Positions 5,275 through 7,788 of a stretch of DNA of 7,788 bases are shown here, in pieces. How positions within the stretch are numbered: the first letter of the stretch is position 1; each line of letters begins with the position of its first letter. Source of the DNA: Segetibacter sp. (GTDB lineage Bacteria; Bacteroidota; Bacteroidia; Chitinophagales; Chitinophagaceae); the NCBI GenBank assembly GCA_030146445.1, contig JASLBT010000180.1:1-7788 (forward strand). Reading direction: 5' to 3'. The translations under genes were made by a program, and so were the position numbers. The notes under the pieces are model-generated. The model made no database searches. It was not told the DNA's origin and saw only the letters and a list, made by a program, of their open reading frames with translations.

Positions 5275-7788
5275 ATGGAGCAAAAAAAGTACTGGCAAAG
5301 TTTTGGGGAGTTGAATAGTTTAAACGCTGCTGATGCCGCTGCTGGCGACGAGTTCCAGGAAGACCTTCCAATTGAATCTGATGATAAAGGTTTTCTCGAG
5401 GCTAAAACGCCACGGAGAGACTTCCTAAAATACATGGGATTTAGCACCGCCGCCGCTGCTGCTGTTGCGGGTTGCCAGATACCAGTAAACCATGCCATAC
5501 CTTATGTAAACAAACCCGAAGAAGTAACGCCGGGTATTTCAAACTGGTTCGCTACTACTTATGTTCAGGATGGCGACGCTGTTAGTGTAATTGCCAAGGT
5601 AAGGGATGGCCGTCCGATCAAAATTGAAGGAAATGAACTGTCACCCATTACTTATGGTGGTACATCTGCCAGGGTACAGGCATCGGTTCTCGACCTTTAC
5701 GATACATCCCGCGTTCGTTTCCCCATGCAAAGATCAGGGAACGATTTCAAGGAGATAAGCACTTTCGATGCTCTGGATAAAATGGTTACCAGTGCAATGG
5801 CCGGAATAGGTGGCGCACCAGTGGTACTGCTTACCGGAACAATCACTTCACCAACCACACGCGACATTATCACCCAGTTCCTGGGAAGGTTTCCCGGTAG
5901 CCGCCACGTTACCTACGATCCGGTAAGCCATACCGGATTATTGCTCGCCAACGAAGCTTCTTACGGACGCCGTGCTATTCCTTCTTACCGCTTCGATAAG
6001 GCCAAGGTTATTGTAAGCCTTGGTGCGGATTTCCTTGGCACATGGTTAAGCCCGGTTGAGTTTGCAAAGCAATATGGCAAGGGGAGAAAGATCGATGAGA
6101 AGAATCCTACCATGACCCGGCACATCCAGTTTGAAAGCATACTGAGCATGACGGGTGCAAATGCCGACGAGAGATTTCACCACAAGCCATCTGAAACCGG
6201 GGCAATTGCGATGGCACTCTACGCAGGTCTTGGAGGTGCTGTAACAGCACCACAGGTAAGCGAAAGTGCTAAGAAGGGAATTGCTAAAACAATTCAATAC
6301 CTCAATGCAAGTAAAGGTGCGGCACTTGTAGTCTCGGGCAGCAATGACCCTAATGTTCAGGTGATCGTAAACGGCATAAATGAACTGATCGGTGCCGGTG
6401 GAAACACCATCGACTGGTCATCAACTTATAACAGTCGCCAGGGCATAGACAGTGACATGGTAAGACTCGTTGCCGATATGAACGCGGGTGCCATCGGTGC
6501 TTTACTCATACACGGCGCGAATCCTGCTTACACTTATTTTCAATCGGCCAACTTTGTAAACGGCTTAAAGAAAGTGAGGTTGTCGATTTCATTCAATTCT
6601 AAAATGGATGAAACCACCCAGCTTTGCAATTTTGTTATCCCTGATCATCATTACCTCGAAAGCTGGGGTGACGTTGAACCAAAATCAGGTTTCTTCTCGC
6701 TGCTTCAACCAACAATTTACCCGTTATTTAAAACCCGCCAGTTCCAGGATAGCCTGCTCAGGTGGAGTGGCAATAACACACCATATTCAGCTTATCTAAG
6801 AACTTACTGGACCCAAAGACTTGGTGGCCAAAGCAACTTCGACCAGGCGCTCCAGGACGGTGTAATTACTCCTGCAGGCTTCAAGAGGGATAACTACTCC
6901 GGAATCAGCCCGTACTCAACGGGTAGTGCTCACGGGTCAACAGGTATCGACTCTACTCAGGCCATGTCGGGTGCAGCCGCTGCAAATGCTACTGCACAAG
7001 CCGGTGCCGCGGGCACGAATACCACAACGACGGCGCCAACCGCTGTTACTGCTGCGCCGGTTGCTGCTCCCGTTTTCAGGAGCACAGGCTTCAACAGTGC
7101 TGGTGTTGCAACAGCTGCCAGTGCCATAACAGCTGCTAAGCCCGGCGGAAAAACGGAACTGGTTCTCTACGAAAAAGTTTCGATGGGTGCCGGAACGCAG
7201 GCAAATAATCCCTGGTTGCAGGAAATGCCAGATCCTATTACAAAGGCTACCTGGGATAACTATGCCGTCATTTCGCCCGCGATGGCGCTTTCAATGTTCG
7301 GCATCGACCTGACAAATAATGGCGACATCGACGCATACGAAGTGCATCCAGAAAAACCTACGCTGAAAATCACGGTTAATAATGTTGCCCTTGAATTGCC
7401 AATAATCATTGTTCCCGGTACCAATCCCGATACCATTGGTGTTGCTCTTGGTTACGGCCGAAGCGAGCATGTAGGCAAAGCGGCAAATGGTGCGGGAAAA
7501 AATGCGTTTCCGTGGGTTGGCTTCAATGGCACAACCCGTGAATACGGGCTAAACAATATTGCGGTTGAGAAGGGCAGTTCTAAATTGACGGTCGCCCAGA
7601 ACCAGACGCACAATACACACGAGGGCAGAACGGAAGTGGTGCTCGAAACAACCCTTGCAACGCTAAGGAAGAACCCTGAAATGTTTGCGAGCTTAAGGGA
7701 AGAATTGCACAAAGACTATGCGCCAAAAACAAACAATTACGAACAGGAAGCTACGCTTTATCCTATCTATGAGCAACCTGGAGTTAAG
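5275..7788 (+). CDS. actB: Alternative complex III subunit ActB, N-terminal (molybdopterin-oxidoreductase-like) part; 3' end outside window
   Basis: Iron-sulfur subunit of alternative complex III. The frame is open for 838 codons from ATG 5275 to the right edge with no stop. Near residues 45-52, TPRRDFLK is a twin-arginine signal; an Ala-rich hydrophobic stretch follows, ending in AVAGC with the lipidation Cys at residue 67. The protein is thus predicted to be Tat-exported and lipid-anchored on the periplasmic side. The rest matches the MopB-like half of ActB, which in this family has lost the molybdenum cofactor. Only two cysteines are visible (67 and 451), so there is no N-terminal FeS cluster. 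The reading ends at YPIYEQPGVK, just where the ferredoxin-like half with its cysteine-rich clusters should start. An Ala/Thr-rich insert occupies about residues 560-622. No Shine-Dalgarno site is present, only an A-rich stretch before the ATG. Spacing to actA is 101 bp, on the same strand. Confidence 0.93.
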   Translation, partial: MEQKKYWQSFGELNSLNAADAAAGDEFQEDLPIESDDKGFLEAKTPRRDFLKYMGFSTAAAAAVAGCQIPVNHAIPYVNKPEEVTPGISNWFATTYVQDGDAVSVIAKVRDGRPIKIEGNELSPITYGGTSARVQASVLDLYDTSRVRFPMQRSGNDFKEISTFDALDKMVTSAMAGIGGAPVVLLTGTITSPTTRDIITQFLGRFPGSRHVTYDPVSHTGLLLANEASYGRRAIPSYRFDKAKVIVSLGADFLGTWLSPVEFAKQYGKGRKIDEKNPTMTRHIQFESILSMTGANADERFHHKPSETGAIAMALYAGLGGAVTAPQVSESAKKGIAKTIQYLNASKGAALVVSGSNDPNVQVIVNGINELIGAGGNTIDWSSTYNSRQGIDSDMVRLVADMNAGAIGALLIHGANPAYTYFQSANFVNGLKKVRLSISFNSKMDETTQLCNFVIPDHHYLESWGDVEPKSGFFSLLQPTIYPLFKTRQFQDSLLRWSGNNTPYSAYLRTYWTQRLGGQSNFDQALQDGVITPAGFKRDNYSGISPYSTGSAHGSTGIDSTQAMSGAAAANATAQAGAAGTNTTTTAPTAVTAAPVAAPVFRSTGFNSAGVATAASAITAAKPGGKTELVLYEKVSMGAGTQANNPWLQEMPDPITKATWDNYAVISPAMALSMFGIDLTNNGDIDAYEVHPEKPTLKITVNNVALELPIIIVPGTNPDTIGVALGYGRSEHVGKAANGAGKNAFPWVGFNGTTREYGLNNIAVEKGSSKLTVAQNQTHNTHEGRTEVVLETTLATLRKNPEMFASLREELHKDYAPKTNNYEQEATLYPIYEQPGVK

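Noticed and set aside
5275..7788. Active molybdenum or formate-dehydrogenase-type enzyme
   Set aside because: The long frame resembles molybdopterin oxidoreductases, but it has only two cysteines, lacks the N-terminal FeS motif, and follows a multiheme actA gene. ActB, which has no molybdenum cofactor, fits better.

Overview
The window looks like chromosomal DNA from a member of the Bacteroidota, most likely a Chitinophagaceae-type bacterium (inference). Three things suggest this. There is an alternative complex III (ActA-ActB) respiratory locus of the kind usual in that phylum. The upstream regions lack Shine-Dalgarno sites and carry a TAnnTTTG-type promoter. The proteins (lipoprotein D-aminoacylase, PurN with a GKGMYGEHVH segment) fit the same phylum. 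The DNA has moderate GC with AT-rich intergenic stretches.

Left part (1-2409): the last ~43 codons of an unidentified gene end at 133 and are followed by a clear intrinsic terminator (197-220). A D-aminoacylase-family lipoprotein (282-1853) lies on the minus strand. A GNAT acetyltransferase (1915-2409) is transcribed divergently from it across a 61-bp gap.

Middle (2410-3901): the acetyltransferase converges on purN (2651-3313, minus strand). The 241 bp between them holds a long inverted repeat with a nested second one. Upstream of purN lies about 590 bp with no convincing gene. Its right end is AT-rich and carries a T10 tract and a good Bacteroidota-type promoter for the respiratory operon.

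Right part (3902-7788): actA (a monoheme cytochrome c domain, two membrane helices and a pentaheme domain; six CxxCH motifs in all), then actB. ActB has a Tat signal, a lipobox and a molybdopterin-oxidoreductase-like half; the window ends just where the ferredoxin half should begin. Together these encode the periplasmic electron-transfer arm of alternative complex III, the quinol:cytochrome c or quinol:oxidase oxidoreductase that replaces the bc1 complex. The membrane subunits (actC, actD, actE, actF) and often a cytochrome oxidase would be expected beyond the right edge (inference).

I found no evidence for an undescribed defence, mobile or RNA-based system. The points most worth a second look are the heme-domain fusion with its Ala/Gly linker, the Ala/Thr-rich insert in ActB, the N-terminal extension of PurN, and the inverted repeat between the convergent genes.
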